This document shows, piece after piece, positions 25,447 to 38,709 of a DNA stretch of 64,000 nt. The notes under the pieces are model-generated. The model worked only from the letters and a program-made list of their open reading frames with translations. It was not told the origin of the DNA and did no database searches. The stretch comes from Arcuatula senhousia (Eukaryota > Mollusca > Bivalvia > Mytilida > Mytilidae): NCBI GenBank assembly GCA_963971305.1, contig OZ020303.1:17853184-17917183 (forward strand), written 5' to 3'. Positions within the stretch are counted from its first letter, which is position 1. Every line of letters starts with the position of its first letter. A program made the translations under genes and the position numbers.

Positions 25447-27273
25447 CTCTATCTAATTCTTTTAAATATGATAAATATATTTTAAATATAACATTTGTGG
25501 GTGAAAGGTGGCTTCCCCTCTATATTCTCCAAACACTTGATAAAATTGGTGAATTTTAATGATTTTCTTCACATTTTCAGAAAAAAAAGAACACTTTTGT
25601 AACCCTATTATAAAGTAAACAGTAAACATGGCCCAGGTGTGTCGATAAAGGACATTAAACACAAACACACACATAAAGTAAACAGTGATAAAATTGTTAA
25701 AATAGATATAGATATCTGAAAATCATAATCTAAGATTATTTATAGCCCAAAACTGTTTAGGTAAAGACATTTTTTACTCAATTAAGACCCAAACTATGGT
25801 ACTTAGTGAGCTATGTCTTTTACCAAGAGAGTCAGATATTCTATAAGCCCTTTAAATTTTGAGAAGCAAACATATTTCTAACATGCACCTGAACAATAAG
25901 TGAAAAAAAAATATAGCCACTTATATAAAAGTACTAAAAAACCTAGCTACATATGTATTTAAATTTCATATCTGTACATCACATTACTTTGAATATTCTT
26001 TTAATATGTTTATTTTACAAAATGTATATCTATATCAGTACACTGTGGACAAACTGTCATAAAAATTAAGTACAATGTGTAGTAAAATAGTGTACCATAT
26101 AACATCTATAGTTTATGAAAATAGAAAACATCAATAAGTGTGAATAATTGGGATAAAATGTTGTTAAAGTGTAAGTTCGTGATTTTTGAGTTATTGGTTT
26201 ATTTGATTTATTATAATGAGAGTAGGCATCATGCCGGGTTTGTGCATTGAAAACCATATGTTAAGAAAGATATTCATAATTTTATTCCAATACACAAGAC
26301 CATATGGGCGCATCCATGCTATGAACAATGATGAATTATGGGATAGCTCAATTGGAGATGTGACGTCACATCTCCAATGATAAATACATTAACCAATTGA
26401 CGATATTTGTAACATAAGGCCGATGTTGTCGATCATAATAATGATTTGAAATATGAATAATTTGGCATTGATAATTTTTTTAATCCCGCGGGTTTTTTTT
26501 ATCGAAAAAGCAAGATAATAGTTTACTTAAATCTTAAATTGTTTTAAAATAATTAATTATAATTCCAAATAGTAAATAATCTGAAATATTTATTGACACA
26601 GTAGCCCTAGTTTTCAATCCTTTTTCAAATATTTAAGACAATAAATTCAGTTCTTTATAAATACACAGGTGTCAATTAAAATATAACCATTACGATCATT
26701 GACCATGGACGATCTGCCAGGCCCGGTTGGTTAATTACAGGTATAACTGACAGATATCATAGATCAATTATGGTGCTCCTCCAATCAAAGATTTCTTGCA
26801 GCACTCAACCCGCTTTAGACACACCCACCACAGCTCGATTTTAAGAATTTCGACCGGCACATCTTTTAATAATTTCTTAATCAGTATACGGTATAATTAA
26901 TCAGCAGGTGTCAATATCACCTGTTCACTCCATTGACTACCTTTCTCTTACAATTATCAATCAGCCAAAGCGTGGTGCTACATCGTGCATGGTTTGTTTA
27001 ATACTAGTACCCAAATTAAAAATGTGTTTAAAGAGTTTTAGTTCCCACTTTTTTCGCTTTTGAAGTGTTGGAAAAACAATTAATTAACTACATAATTATT
27101 TGCAAGACAAAAAAAGATTCCTACAGTTGTTTTTATATGTTTTTAATTAGAAAGGGTATTTTATTAACATTTTCGCACTTCAATGTTCAAACGAAACTGG
27201 TGGACCAAAGGGGTTGATTTTCGTTAAAAGAAAGTGTTCTAGAACCCATTCCAACCAGATAAATGTCAACTTC
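25447..27273. other. Intergenic, nothing recognised
   Basis: AT-rich with a few mixed-composition stretches (26700-26990). A short inverted repeat GAGATGTGACGTCACATCTC at 26355-26374 is palindromic. No gene supported. Confidence 0.4.
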
Positions 27274-27470
27274 TTATACACAGGAAACAATATTAAACCC
27301 CTGTGGTGCCGAAAGTTTGCACGGGGGTACTAAACATACACAGGAAACGGCAGGTGAACCCCTGTTGTGCCAGTGGTTTGTAGAAGGGAATAAAGTCTTA
27401 TACACAGAAAACGATAAGTAAGCCCCTGTGGTGTGATGGTAATTTGCAGGGAAGGACTAATTATCATAAT
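27274..27470. repeat. Three tandem copies of a ~60-bp unit
   Basis: TATACACAGGAAACG-like words followed by CCCCTGTGGTG recur at about 27277, 27335 and 27396 with ~60-bp spacing and moderate divergence. Confidence 0.65.
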
Positions 27471-30439
27471 ATCACTTCAAACGAATCATGCAACGTAATC
27501 CCAGTAGGGTGTCAGGGAACCATGAATTTTAAACAGGATGTATAAAAGAAATAGTATAGGGCAATTCTACATACTGAAAATTGAAATATATATTTTCCGA
27601 AAATGTCTGTACGGCCATTCAAAAAAAAATTTAAAAATTCTATATTTTTTTTACGAATTAATTCTGAACTTAACGATTGGTACCATTTTTAAACGTCTCA
27701 CAATCAATCATTAGACTGACTTTTATTTTATCATTCCCGACTTAATTATAATTATTTCAAATTGTCCGTTGTGGTACACAACGGTAAATACCACATGGGT
27801 ATAGGATGCAACATTCAGGCTTTGAGCAGCGCCATCTAGTACAAATCACTTGACCCTCCATGGATAGAATTTTTTTACTTTTAAAAGCCAATTTTATCCT
27901 AACTATGCATATTTGAGCGCTAGGAATTTCACCAAATTTATATTTATATGATAGTCTTTCAATGTACAAATTTTGAAAAAATCGCGAACTTACACTTTAA
28001 ATGATGTTTATTGAAACTACAACCTAAACTAATCCTTTCCCAATTTTTTTTTCTGTAAAACTACATAAATACATTTCATAAATGAACAACAAATAGCCAC
28101 ATCTTAAATATGAAAATTATAACCAATAATTTAACAAAACAATCAATACTGCAAGTCCTTACATTTGTCTGGGAACATTTTAGGACATTGGCACATTGCA
28201 TTGTAGCAAGTTTGGCAAAATAAATGTCATCTTAAATCTACTCATTTACAGCTACATGTATATTTAATTTTTTTTATCAAATCAATTCTAAAAAATCTGT
28301 ATCTACAAGGTTAGTCTACATGTATGTTACATGTTTTTTATAGAGAACAAGGAATATGGATTAATGTCACCATCCTTATTGATCAGTTATGGTGAAATCA
28401 TTAATTATTCAAGTTGTTGGACCTTGTAAGATTTCCTAAACTGCCCTACACAGAATTCAAAAGAAAAGACAAAGAGAGACAGACTATGTACCACCTAGAG
28501 AAGAACTGTCACATCAGGATCAAGACATGGATCTTTTTTGTGGTGGGAAACATATTTTGCCTCAGTTTACATCTTTGAACTTTTCAATAGATACTGGACA
28601 GAAAATTATATATATGTCAACAAAACAAAAATATGAACCTTGATACTCTATTTACATAATACTGTAAGTTGACAAAAACACTACATATGTATTAAAAGTC
28701 TAACAAAAACTTTAAAAAAATATGTGTACACTGTACTAATTAACAAATATTCCTAACAAAAACAAATTGTGCATGCCAATATGTTAATCTATATATATAT
28801 ATGAACAATTTAAAACAGTTAGCCAGAAAATGATCACATTTGTCTGAAAATTTGTGAAATACTTGATTTTCAGTTTTTTGCATTAAAAATCAATATTAAA
28901 TGTTATATACCCCAAAATTTTACATATATACAAACACAAAATATATACTTAATGAGGTAAATGAAAAATTGGTGATATAGATTTGATGAATATCTAAAAC
29001 ATATTTTTTTCATGAATCTAAAACAAAACATAAAACTTTAAATATTTCATAAAAACAATATGCAAAAATAAATTACATATAGCACCATTTAAAAGTTAAT
29101 ATCAACAACTTGAACAGGGAAAATAAAACTATTCACTATTGGCAACTTGAATTGAATAAAATTGTAATACAAAAATATGTATACTCATAATAAAAGATAT
29201 CATAAAAAATCACTGTGTGTACAAATTCAAGTGGCATATATATCTAAGTTAAGTCAAGCATGGAGACAAAATAAATTAGAGAAAAACTTTCAGAAATTGT
29301 ATACATGTACATTTAATAGTGAGCACAGCTTGTAGCAGGCACAAAAATCCCGCGAGAGCTCAGAGCTCTACAGCAAGTTCTCGCGAAAAATTTGCCTAAT
29401 GCTGATATTGATTTTTTTTCGTCCGAAAATATGCTTCTCACAATTTCAGGTGCACACAGGTTCGATGTGAATTTGCAAATAATTACCAATTTTGCTAATT
29501 GCCTTCCAAAAAGTTTCTTTGTAAATATAGAACAAGGCGAAAAATATTCTGATGACGATGAGTTACTTCATTTCTTAAGTAAAACAAATTTCATTCATTT
29601 TTTAAAAATTTTCTTTTTTTACGCTCATTCGCCCCAAATACCTCGTCCCAAACTGAACGTTCTAGAAAATGAACTGATTAAAATATAAAACAGTGCATCA
29701 AAAGTGTCCTAGTCTTTTTGGGAATGGGGTCCTCTAGATCTTATATTCTGGATTCTAAACGATTTTATTCCTCAATTGAGGCATGGAACTCCGTCATATT
29801 GAGGGCCAAAAAGAGGATCCATCTTTGATGTTTCATAGTATAGGGGGGAGCTTTCTTCAATTCAAAAGGTATGTAAAAATACAATTAAGCTGTTCATTGA
29901 CATCTTATATTTTTGCTGTGCTCGCATTTAGGCAATGCCTATCTCATATTAAAATATTTTATCATTTTAAACATAAGATCTATTGTATGATTTTTGTAAT
30001 AAAAAGTAATACATCATTGCTGAATGAAAACAAATGTCCGAATTCCTGTTTTAAGATATATGTACAATTACACAACAACCTTACAAAGTAATTAAATAGT
30101 TAAGTACCCATACTGTATTAAAACCTGTGTTATATCTGTTATAAGTCCTACCTGAACATAATGATTCTACCAGTCTATTTCAATGTAAAAAAGAATACAT
30201 ATTAGCAGAAAACAAGAATATGTCCAACAATGTAAAAAAGAATACATATTAGTAGAAAACAAGAACATGTCCAAAAGACATAATACCAAAATAAAATAAA
30301 ACTCTCACTTTTTCAACCATTAAGTTGACAAACAGGTAAATTTTTATGTTAATACAGATCTACATGTAGATGTTTATCTGTACAAAGTTTAATGATGATA
30401 CCAAACTTGTAAGTAAACCTGATTTGGGACAGACAGATG
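27471..30439. other. Intergenic; one weak exon candidate
   Basis: Very AT-rich, especially 28.0-29.3 kb. A stretch behind a TACACAG acceptor (28454-28643, plus strand) reads open with protein-like composition (QRETDYVPPREELSHQDQD) to a TGA, and could be a terminal exon; no partner exons were found. A CG-containing patch at 29346-29395 precedes a 98-codon frame without a usable ATG. Confidence 0.35.
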
Positions 30440-31400
30440 AACAGACGGATGGAACAAGAGTTAACACTAAAGTATGTCTCACCTGCCGGCATCATCAGAA
30501 ACAATTATTCTTTCTTACTTCCACTATATTTTTAATTTACATGGATTTTCAGTTTCTGAGATCAAAAGATGTTTAAAGAACTTAAACATTGCTAACATAT
30601 GCTATAAAAATAATCAAAGTCACACAACCAGAAAATCAAGGTCAAGGTCAAAAGATGGGGATGCAACTGTGCTAAGCTTTTAATAGGGCATATGCATTAA
30701 AAGTTTCATCAACCTAGGACCAATAATATTGAGATATGGAGGTGTTTGCAAAACCTTAACATTGCTATTACATGCTTATGTATTGAAAATTGTCAAAGTC
30801 ACTCAACCGGAAAATCAAGGTCAAGGTCAAAAGATAGGGATGCAACTGTGCTAAGCTACTACTGGGGCATATGCATACCAAGTTTCAACAACCTAGGACC
30901 TATAGTTCTTAAGATATGGAGGTGCTCGCAAAACTGTTCCATTGCTATTATATGTATTGAAAATTGTCAAAGTCACTCAAGCAGAAAATCAAGGTCAAGG
31001 TCAAAAGATGGGGATGCAACTGAGCTAAGCTACTACTGGAGCATATGCATACCAAGTTTCAACAATCCAGTACCTATAGTTCTTGAGATATGGAGGTGCT
31101 CATAAAACTTTTCCAGAGATGCAGCTAATCGTCGAACCTGTCAGACAAATGAGGCAAAATTTCAGCAGGTCCAGCAAGTGAAACCATTGTGCAGGACCTC
31201 AGTCTGGCAAAGTTTTGAAAAAGTTAGAATTATACAAGTTGAAAGGTTTGGCAAAACTTTTTTAAGTCCAGCAAATTTAACTATCTTGTAGGACCCAATG
31301 TCTGACAGAATAAAATAATCTCTGCTTTTCCAAAAAGTTAAGGCTGTTGCGGTCACCGCACCCTGTAAAGTAACACCTTTGCAAGCGAAACAAAATAGAC
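30440..31400 (+). mobile_element. Pearl-like element, ~174-bp core, three units
   Basis: Starts CAAGAGTTAACACTAAAGTA at about 30454; core units at 30618, 30794 and 30967 (spacing 176 and 173). The 3' end has GTAAAGTAACACCTTTGCAAG near 31365-31385. A ~200-bp stretch between the last core and the end differs from other copies and may be an internal insertion. Confidence 0.8.
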
Positions 31401-31523
31401 CGAACACTATTTGCCCCATACATTAGTAGATGAGGCATAAAAATAAATGGAGAAATGCCAAATTAACTGTTGTTTTGAGGACAGTCACAACTACAATGTA
31501 TTATGAACAAGTAAATAAGGATT

Positions 31524-34500
31524 TCATACATCAAAAGTTTTCCCATTGGTCCCAGAATCTGGCTTGCTTTCCATTTCTATCTCATCACAGACATACTGGT
31601 AACATGTATATCTGGTCTTCAGATTCAAACAACAAGGTATTTCATGTCTGTTTGGATGAAAGCATCGATAGTATATAAGCTGAACACAAATATGTAATAC
31701 AATACCCCCAGGGATTACTGCAATAGATGTAAAATAATACCATTCACTCTTAGCATCTGTAGAATACACCCAGGCTCCTAACATGGCTAAGTTTTCAGCA
31801 TACAAGATGAGATAATATACAAGTGCCCTATATCTAGTTGGTCCATTCTTGACATTTTGAAAGCAGAAAACCATAACAAAACCTATCAGTACATTAAACA
31901 TGACTTTATCTACTGTGTTCTTGTAAAATTCTGGTTTCTGTATAGTGGTCCATACAAACATGACGATCCAATGGACTCCTACAACAATTAGCATCCCGTA
32001 TGAAAATTTTGAGGCAAACAGAGCCAGTACCAGCATCCTGGGACCTACTTCACAGGCTCTCCAGAGGTAATAGAAGATTGATCCTATGATCGTCAGTCCA
32101 CTTTCCATCTCATTGTGGGATGCCCGTAAAGCCTTGTGGTAGGACACCAGTGACCAGGACACACCCACCAGAGAACCAACCATGGCAATCGGACGAATTA
32201 TACCTAAAAGTAAACAAGTATCAATGTGCTGTACGTTATGTACATGTAGTGTTATAAAAATTCTTATTATATAGATATAGGCGAAAGATCTTGATTTCCA
32301 AGTTAAATAAATTTCTAGATTTTCACGGAGTTAATTACAGGATTTATCTAACCCGCGTGGGAATTTATCTAACCCTCATGAAGTTTCCCGCGAAAAATAC
32401 GTAACTTAGATTAGTGCGCAATACACAATAATTTCTTTCGTTTTCATTATTTGATGATCTATTAGTCACGTTTTTCCAAATTATCTATATAATAAATAGT
32501 ATAACTAATTCGGGATGACAAATATCAATTTTAATATCACTCGTGTCGAATAACGCTAGGGGATTCAACTCGTGCACGGAACTTAGTTTTGCACACTTGT
32601 TGAACAATGTTGAATCCTGGCGTTATTCGAGACTCGTGACATTAAAATTAATATTCACCACCCCTCATTAGTTATACTATAATTCTACATTTATACAATG
32701 TGATATGAAACCTCTTTACTCTCTTAACAGTTGAGACAACAACAGGTTTTTTTTATGAAATAAAAGAATGCAATTTAAGAAAAGGTTTTGCACCATCAAG
32801 CCTTGTCTAAACATCCATAACTTTTTGAAATGCCTGCACTAAATTAAGACCATTGTGAGCTCCAATTTTCCAATAAACTAAAATATTGATCAACCCCATT
32901 CAATAATGTTATTGTTATATGAAATTATACACATGTATATATACTTTTTCAGTTTTCTATTAATTCTTATTTACAACCTCTACCATAATGTATTTGGTCA
33001 GTTAATGAACCACAACTAAGTAAAACTTCTGGATCTGTCTCTTCTGTGTACTATGGTACATGTACTTTAAATTACTGTAAAAGTGTGGTTAATATTTGGT
33101 ACAGGGGGTCAAATAAGCATTTGTGAACTAAAGGTCCAGGACCTTTTGGAATAAAAGGTTAAAAGTCCACCTGACAACATTAAAAAGTCCTCAATAGGAG
33201 TTACTATTAATAAATGCAGGTCCAGGTCTTTTGCAAATAAAATTTAAAAGGTCCTGAACCAAAAATGAAAGGTCCCAGACCTCAGACCAGTGCTAATTTG
33301 AACCCCTGTGGTATTTTCTGTGATGCAAGGTTAAATTTTTGTAAAGTGCCTGATCGTTTACTGGCACTAAATTTGGTAATCAAATCTTTGTGTGGTTTAT
33401 TTTTGCAAATAAACATGAAATTTTATGTCTGAAAAAATAAGTTCTTCCAAAATGTTTGACAGATGTATATGTACATTGAATTATAGTACGACAATCCTCA
33501 AATGGTACTTAACCATTGTCTGTACCCTTTTTAGAGTTTTTTTTTAAATGACTCCCACATTCTGGATATACATGTTGTATAAAATAAAGGTCCCTCATTA
33601 TTTGTACATACTCATTAAGTATCCTTCATCCTGTGATTCTGTGAGAATGATGTACAGCTGGAGAACAAGTTGAGGAGCTGACTCTAAGAAAGATTCAAAC
33701 ATTCTCATCATCCCAGCATCTGTATCCTCATGTAACATCATGGTATAATGATGTTTTCTTCTCTCTTCATTCTTCAGTCTAGAACTTCTACTTTGAAAAC
33801 CATGGTAAATGTACTCAATGTGCCTAAAAAGAAAACAGTCTGTGTCAATTTTTGTTCTACCAGCCTCATATGCACATGTATATGTACATATATATCTGAG
33901 CCTTAGTAGCTCATCCAGCAGGTTTTTTTAAACATGTTCAAAAGCTTGCAATATTATTCATTTAGTAAATATAAAGCATTGAAAACTGTCCAAACTATAT
34001 GTATATTTATCATTTATCATTTATTATTTAAATTCAATGTTTCATATTGACATTTATAAATTTAATAGTTGTCTTACAATAAGTTTTTTATGTTTTAAAT
34101 GGCAGTTTTGATTATACATTTATATGAACAATGTACATGCAAATTCAACATCTCATTGCTTTTGCATCATGCAATTTTTTACATGTGAAATGCAAAAGAT
34201 ATTTTCCTAATTTTCAGGGTAAGGATTTAAATCGCTGTGTCATTTAAGCATACCTGACAACTGGTCCCAACATCAATGGAAAGGTAAATAGAACTCTAAA
34301 GAACCAAATTCCACAACTGGTGTGTCCTCTGCCATCTCTCTCTTTTAAAAAATCAATATGATACCATCGAAGGCTAGTAAGATTTACTACAATCAGAGGA
34401 AAGGCAATGAATGCTACGGTAAAACCAAATGCTGTCCATCGTTCATTTACATAGTAACTTCTGGCAAGTAAAATGTCAGATACCACATCGTAAAAGAAAA

Positions 34501-34795
34501 TGACTAGTGATCCGATAGTTGCCATCAGGTCAAAAAACCGAAAAGGATGTGGATAATTGTCTTTGTTTAATGACTCAGTCACCTTCCAACAGCACTCACC
34601 ACAACAACAACATCTCAATATTTTACTGGAACATGAGAGTTTTAAGCTTTCAGAATTTGCTTCAATTCTGTTGATCGATGGTTTAGCACTGTCAGGTATA
34701 GATAGCTGTATATCTCCAGCATCAAGTTCATCTGCACTATCTTCCTCTTCATATAGGACACGTTTAGTTAAAGGAATTTTCCTATTTCTTGCCAT
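31524..34795 (-). CDS. XK-related (XKR family) membrane protein
   Basis: Exons 34254-34795, 33612-33823 and 31524-32203 join in frame with GT/AG sites to 477 residues. XKR proteins are multi-pass plasma-membrane proteins; several act as caspase-activated phospholipid scramblases (family knowledge). Seen: FFYDVVSDILLARSYYVNERW in the first membrane pair, HIEYIYHGFQ, then FESFLESAPQLVLQLYIILT, a hallmark XKR block, SWSLVSYHKALR, and several further hydrophobic helices to HICVQLIYYRC. The N-terminal ~75 residues are acidic and Cys-rich (RCCCCGECC). An in-frame upstream ATG at 34807 exists; the 34795 ATG has the better context (A at -3, G at +4). A UTR exon boundary (TTTGTAG) lies near 34820. Paralogue (XKR4/6/7-like or other) not assigned. 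Confidence 0.92.
32496..32680. mobile_element. MITE, ~185 bp, ~70-bp inverted arms
   Basis: Left ATAGTATAACTAATTCGGG pairs with the right end; both arms share ATTTTAATRTCACGAGT-type and CGAATAACGC words in inverted order. Lies in an XKR intron. No ORF. Confidence 0.8.
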
Positions 34796-35013
34796 TTTTT
34801 TTAACATTCAGGATTCCATCTACAAAAAAAAATCCACATACGTGTGACATGTATAATTACATGTGTAGCTGGAAAAAAAACACCATAGATATTTAGATTT
34901 ACAGTACAGTGAGTGTTCATGTACATAGAGACAATGCAGAATGTTCAAGTTAAAACTGTAACATGTAACAATAAGTCAAATCAGCAACACTGTAAATGTA
35001 TATCCCAAGGGTA

Positions 35014-35759
35014 GCCAGACAACTCGGCCCGAAGACAAGTCGGCCTGGGAGAACTCGGGCCGGATTTTAAGACAAGTCGGACCGGTAGGAGACAACTCGG
35101 CCCGGTTCCAGAAAATAAATGTATCATGCTATTAAACGTATATATTCATGAAAAGATACTTTCTCAATGGTTTTTGGTTAATTTTGTGTGCATTAAACAC
35201 TAGTTTTGCATATCATGCATATTTTATAGTAGTAGTTTTTACGAAATATCGTTTAACATCTCTTATTATGACTTAATGATATTATTCATTTTGCAAAATA
35301 CAATATGAAGAAGAAGAAGAAGAAGAAGAAGAAGAAGAAGAAGAAGAATAAGAATGTTTTATTAACCAAAAGCATAGGCCTACAAGGGGCATGATACAGA
35401 GCAATTAACACAATGTAATAACAATTAATATATATTAAAGTTAACACATAGGAAGTATATATAATTATCACCTATAAAATAGTATAGTGTCATATAAAAT
35501 ATTTATTTTCAATATATTTGAAGTCAGGGTTAGGGTTAGGATATGTTTATAAGAGTTTACTTTTATCAACGAAAAACTTATAAAAATCATGTCTATGGCA
35601 GACTCGTTGAAATAGAGCAAAATTGTATAACATTTCATTAAAATGTTCTCACTATTTTGTAAAAGATATAAACAGGTTAAAGCCGGGCCGACTGGTCTTA
35701 CAGAGGACCGATTTGTCCTACAAACCGGGCCGACTTGTCCTCGGGCCGAGTTGTCTGGC
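35014..35759. mobile_element. Fold-back element with sub-repeated TIRs
   Basis: The left arm (35014-35105) and right arm (about 35680-35759) are inverted; each consists of several ~15-18 bp variants of GACAACTCGGCCCG. Outermost ends GCCAGACA / TGTCTGGC are exact. The interior is AT-rich with a (GAA)n tract (35307-35347) and no ORF. A solo right end of the same family is at 49.9 kb. Confidence 0.8.
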
Positions 35760-36555
35760 ATTGAGTGCATGAAGTAATTCTGGTTTTAGATTAGATAGTA
35801 TAAGGGCAAATGACAGAAAGATAATAAGTGGAACTGGATTGACCATTTTCAATCATAAGATACTGCTATGAGATTTATTCCTGGTAGTGGGAGTGGTATT
35901 AACCTGCTAATTGTTTTACGTATATGGAATAAAAGAACCTTAGCTCACATAAACCACACGTCAACACACTATTGTGTTCTAAATTAAAATAAAATATGAA
36001 TTTTTGGCGAGTGTTCTATAGGGAGTTCCTTTACCGTCCTTTTGTTTGTTCTTGTTGTCTTTTGTCTAGGGTTCTCTCTAGTGGAATTGAACTTCGTTTG
36101 ATTTGATTTTTATTGTGCTTTGTCTAGGAATATTGATAGGGGGAAGATTGGGCCAAAAAACTAATTTAACCCCGCCACCAGGGATTAAATAAAACTGATT
36201 TTGGACATCCCTGCCGCCACATTTTATATGTGCCTGACCTAAGCCAGGAATCTTTGACGAAGCTTTTGTTTGTACTTGTCTTTTTAATGTTTTCTGTTTC
36301 TTGTTTAAGAAGGGGATCTATCTGGGACTATTTCAGGACATGCAGGGTCTCAAACTCAAAGTACATATTTGACAGGGAGTCAGGGGGCTCTTCAGTGGTT
36401 TTTTGGAGCTTCAAAAAGCTGAAGTGGGGAGTCAAAAATTACAATTGCTATTTTTATTTCATGGCCATTCACATATATACTTTTTGCTGCTACACTACAG
36501 ACTACTGTATGTTGTCTCACTCTGAGTGTTAACTGTTTATTATATAAGTAAATTA
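35760..36555. other. Intergenic with dispersed repeat fragment
   Basis: At 36165-36290 the words TTAACCCCGCCAC and CATTTTATATGTGCCTG match 45834-45900, so a dispersed repeat fragment is present. No gene seen. Confidence 0.45.
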
Positions 36556-36678
36556 CACACAGGCACTTGTTTCTATCAATAATGGGGGGTCCAGTATGTA
36601 TGAAATAAAGAGCTTTATTTTATAATACATACATGTACTCGACCCCCATTTATTAATAGAAACAAGTGCCTGTGAAAT
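36556..36678. repeat. Inverted-repeat element, ~120 bp
   Basis: CACAGGCACTTGTTTCTAT with the following AATAATGGGGGG-type words is repeated in reverse complement at about 36640-36676, with a ~50-bp centre. A related half-element is at 50180-50220. Confidence 0.7.
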
Positions 36679-36679
36679 T

Positions 36680-38045
36680 ACAGTCCGACGTCAAATGTGT
36701 GTATTACTTTATATGCTACTGCAAAGCTTAATATTACAAAAAAATACTACAATATCTAGTATAATGTAATACGTTACCCTTTAAATAGTATAAAACTGAA
36801 AAGTTAACTTTTCATCAAAATCAGTTTGTACAGGCAGGGGATATCTTAGGGAAAGGGGAAGGAAAGAGAAATTTAACCTGGAAGAAAATGGCTGATTTTT
36901 TCGAACGAGGCTTAGTCAGATCTATTCTGATTGGCTATCCGATGTTGGCCGGATATTCAAATTAGCCATGTGCTTGGCGCTACGATCAATGGAGGACGAT
37001 AAAATTTTCGCTCCATAGAAAAACTAATTGTGTATCCTGAAAATGCCACACCGAACATACCAAAATGATATAAAATGGTATAAAAACTCATATTTTACAC
37101 GAACTATCCATCCAAATGAGGCAAAAGGATTCAAAACGAACTAAAAGATGCTGATCGACCGAGGTCCCATGCGGACTCGTGTCTACACAATATTCAACCA
37201 AAACTAAAGAAGCTCAAAACGCATGCACAATGATTGCTATTATAAACTATGAACTGATTCTCCATAACATCGAACAACGTCTTGCGTCATACAGGGAAAT
37301 CGAGTGCAGGGCAATTGTAAAATGATGTTGGCGCCCTTCAGACATAAAAAGGGGGATGGCCCAGAATCTAACAATCAACACACATCACATGCTGCACATG
37401 GAAGTTTAAAATATGAAAATCACTAGACCAGATCTCAGTAGATTCCAACGACATTCTGCAATTCCCATAAACATTGATGCCAAACCAATTTTCTGGTTGA
37501 TTTTGCTCAAAGTTGAGTGCAAGATGTTGGCTCCGGATCCCTTCAGACTTATAAAAGGGGGATGACTGCTTCAACAATCTCAACATTAGAATAACCGTCA
37601 AATTTGCAAGCCAGATCATTGCATAACAACTCACATTACCATGAGTACATTCAAATGCTAAGTGAAGATGATGGAATGCAGTGCAACAGTTCTTTTTAAC
37701 CTAGCCATCACAAACGATTCCAATGCAACAACTGTCAGCCATGATGATGACCATCAACATTAAATGTTCAACAAGTATCCTGCTGTGAAGTCCAATGCAG
37801 ATGATGAAAAAAGAATTAAATATTTTGTGTAATTGTGTAAATTTAACTCACGCATACATGTATATTCTATTGTCATTCTAATTACATGCATAATCAATAT
37901 ATATTGTACAATTTGCAAGCATTGAACACATACATGTATATAAATTTATATATAAACTAAGTCTAACAAAATACTATATGTACACATTTGGAACTAAAGA
38001 TATAAATATGCACAATTTTAACACAAACATGTATTTTAAACTTTG
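36680..38045. other. Intergenic; two-copy repeat at 37.3-37.6 kb
   Basis: Words GATGTTGGC, CCCTTCAGAC and AAAAGGGGGATG recur about 215 bp apart (37324-37360 and 37524-37565). No gene seen. If the downstream LINE had an ORF1, no readable trace of it remains here. Confidence 0.4.
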
Positions 38046-38048
38046 AAA

Positions 38049-38476
38049 GGCAATGTCCCCTGGTGTAAACTGCATTAGGATTATCTACAGATGCTAGTCC
38101 TTTTGCATTGTACACAGGAAAGATACTGAATCATATATTTAATGATGCATAAGTAATCTATGTTTAAATATTAGTACAAAGATATACATGTATATTTATA
38201 AACTAGTTTTAATATGAACATTGCATTTATAATAGAAGTGAATAAATGTACATTAATTGTACACTACATATTTATGTTGATTTCACTGTTCATTTTATTT
38301 ATGTCTAATTTGTAGAGACAGTCATGCTAGTTTTGTTGTACATGCATCAAGTATTTATCATGAGAATTTTATATTTCAATGATATGATTCAATTTATATG
38401 TTCTATTTTAGGCACCGTCCCCTGGTGTAAACTGCACCTAGATTACCTTTATGCTAATCTATTTGCATTTAACACG
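38049..38476. repeat. 5' pair of ~65-bp hairpins (GTCCCCTGGTG head)
   Basis: Two imperfect hairpins at 38055-38120 and 38416-38476, each beginning with TCCCCTGGTGTAAACTGCA and folding back on a complementary 3' arm (TTTGCAT..ACAC..GG). The outer part is shared; the inner stems differ but stay paired (for example TAGATTA with TAATCTA in the second copy). Confidence 0.7.
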
Positions 38477-38709
38477 GGATAGATACATTTGATTGTCAGT
38501 AAATATAATTATAAGTAGTATAATATAAAACATGTACCTTTTTGGTTTAACTAGGTATGTGGTAAATAAGGGATACACAAACAATTTTTATTTTATTTTT
38601 TTCTGGAGTAAGCATATAAATAAGAACAAATTTATCTAAAAAAAAAAATATTTTCTTAAAAAAATATTTTAGTTATAAAAATAAGACACTTTATTATAAA
38701 ATATAAAAC

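Noticed and set aside
29392..29688. 98-codon ORF
   Set aside because: No ATG at its start, no recognised motif, no splice context.
35524..35541. Telomere-like AGGGTTAGGGTTAGG
   Set aside because: Only two units, inside a fold-back element; no array.
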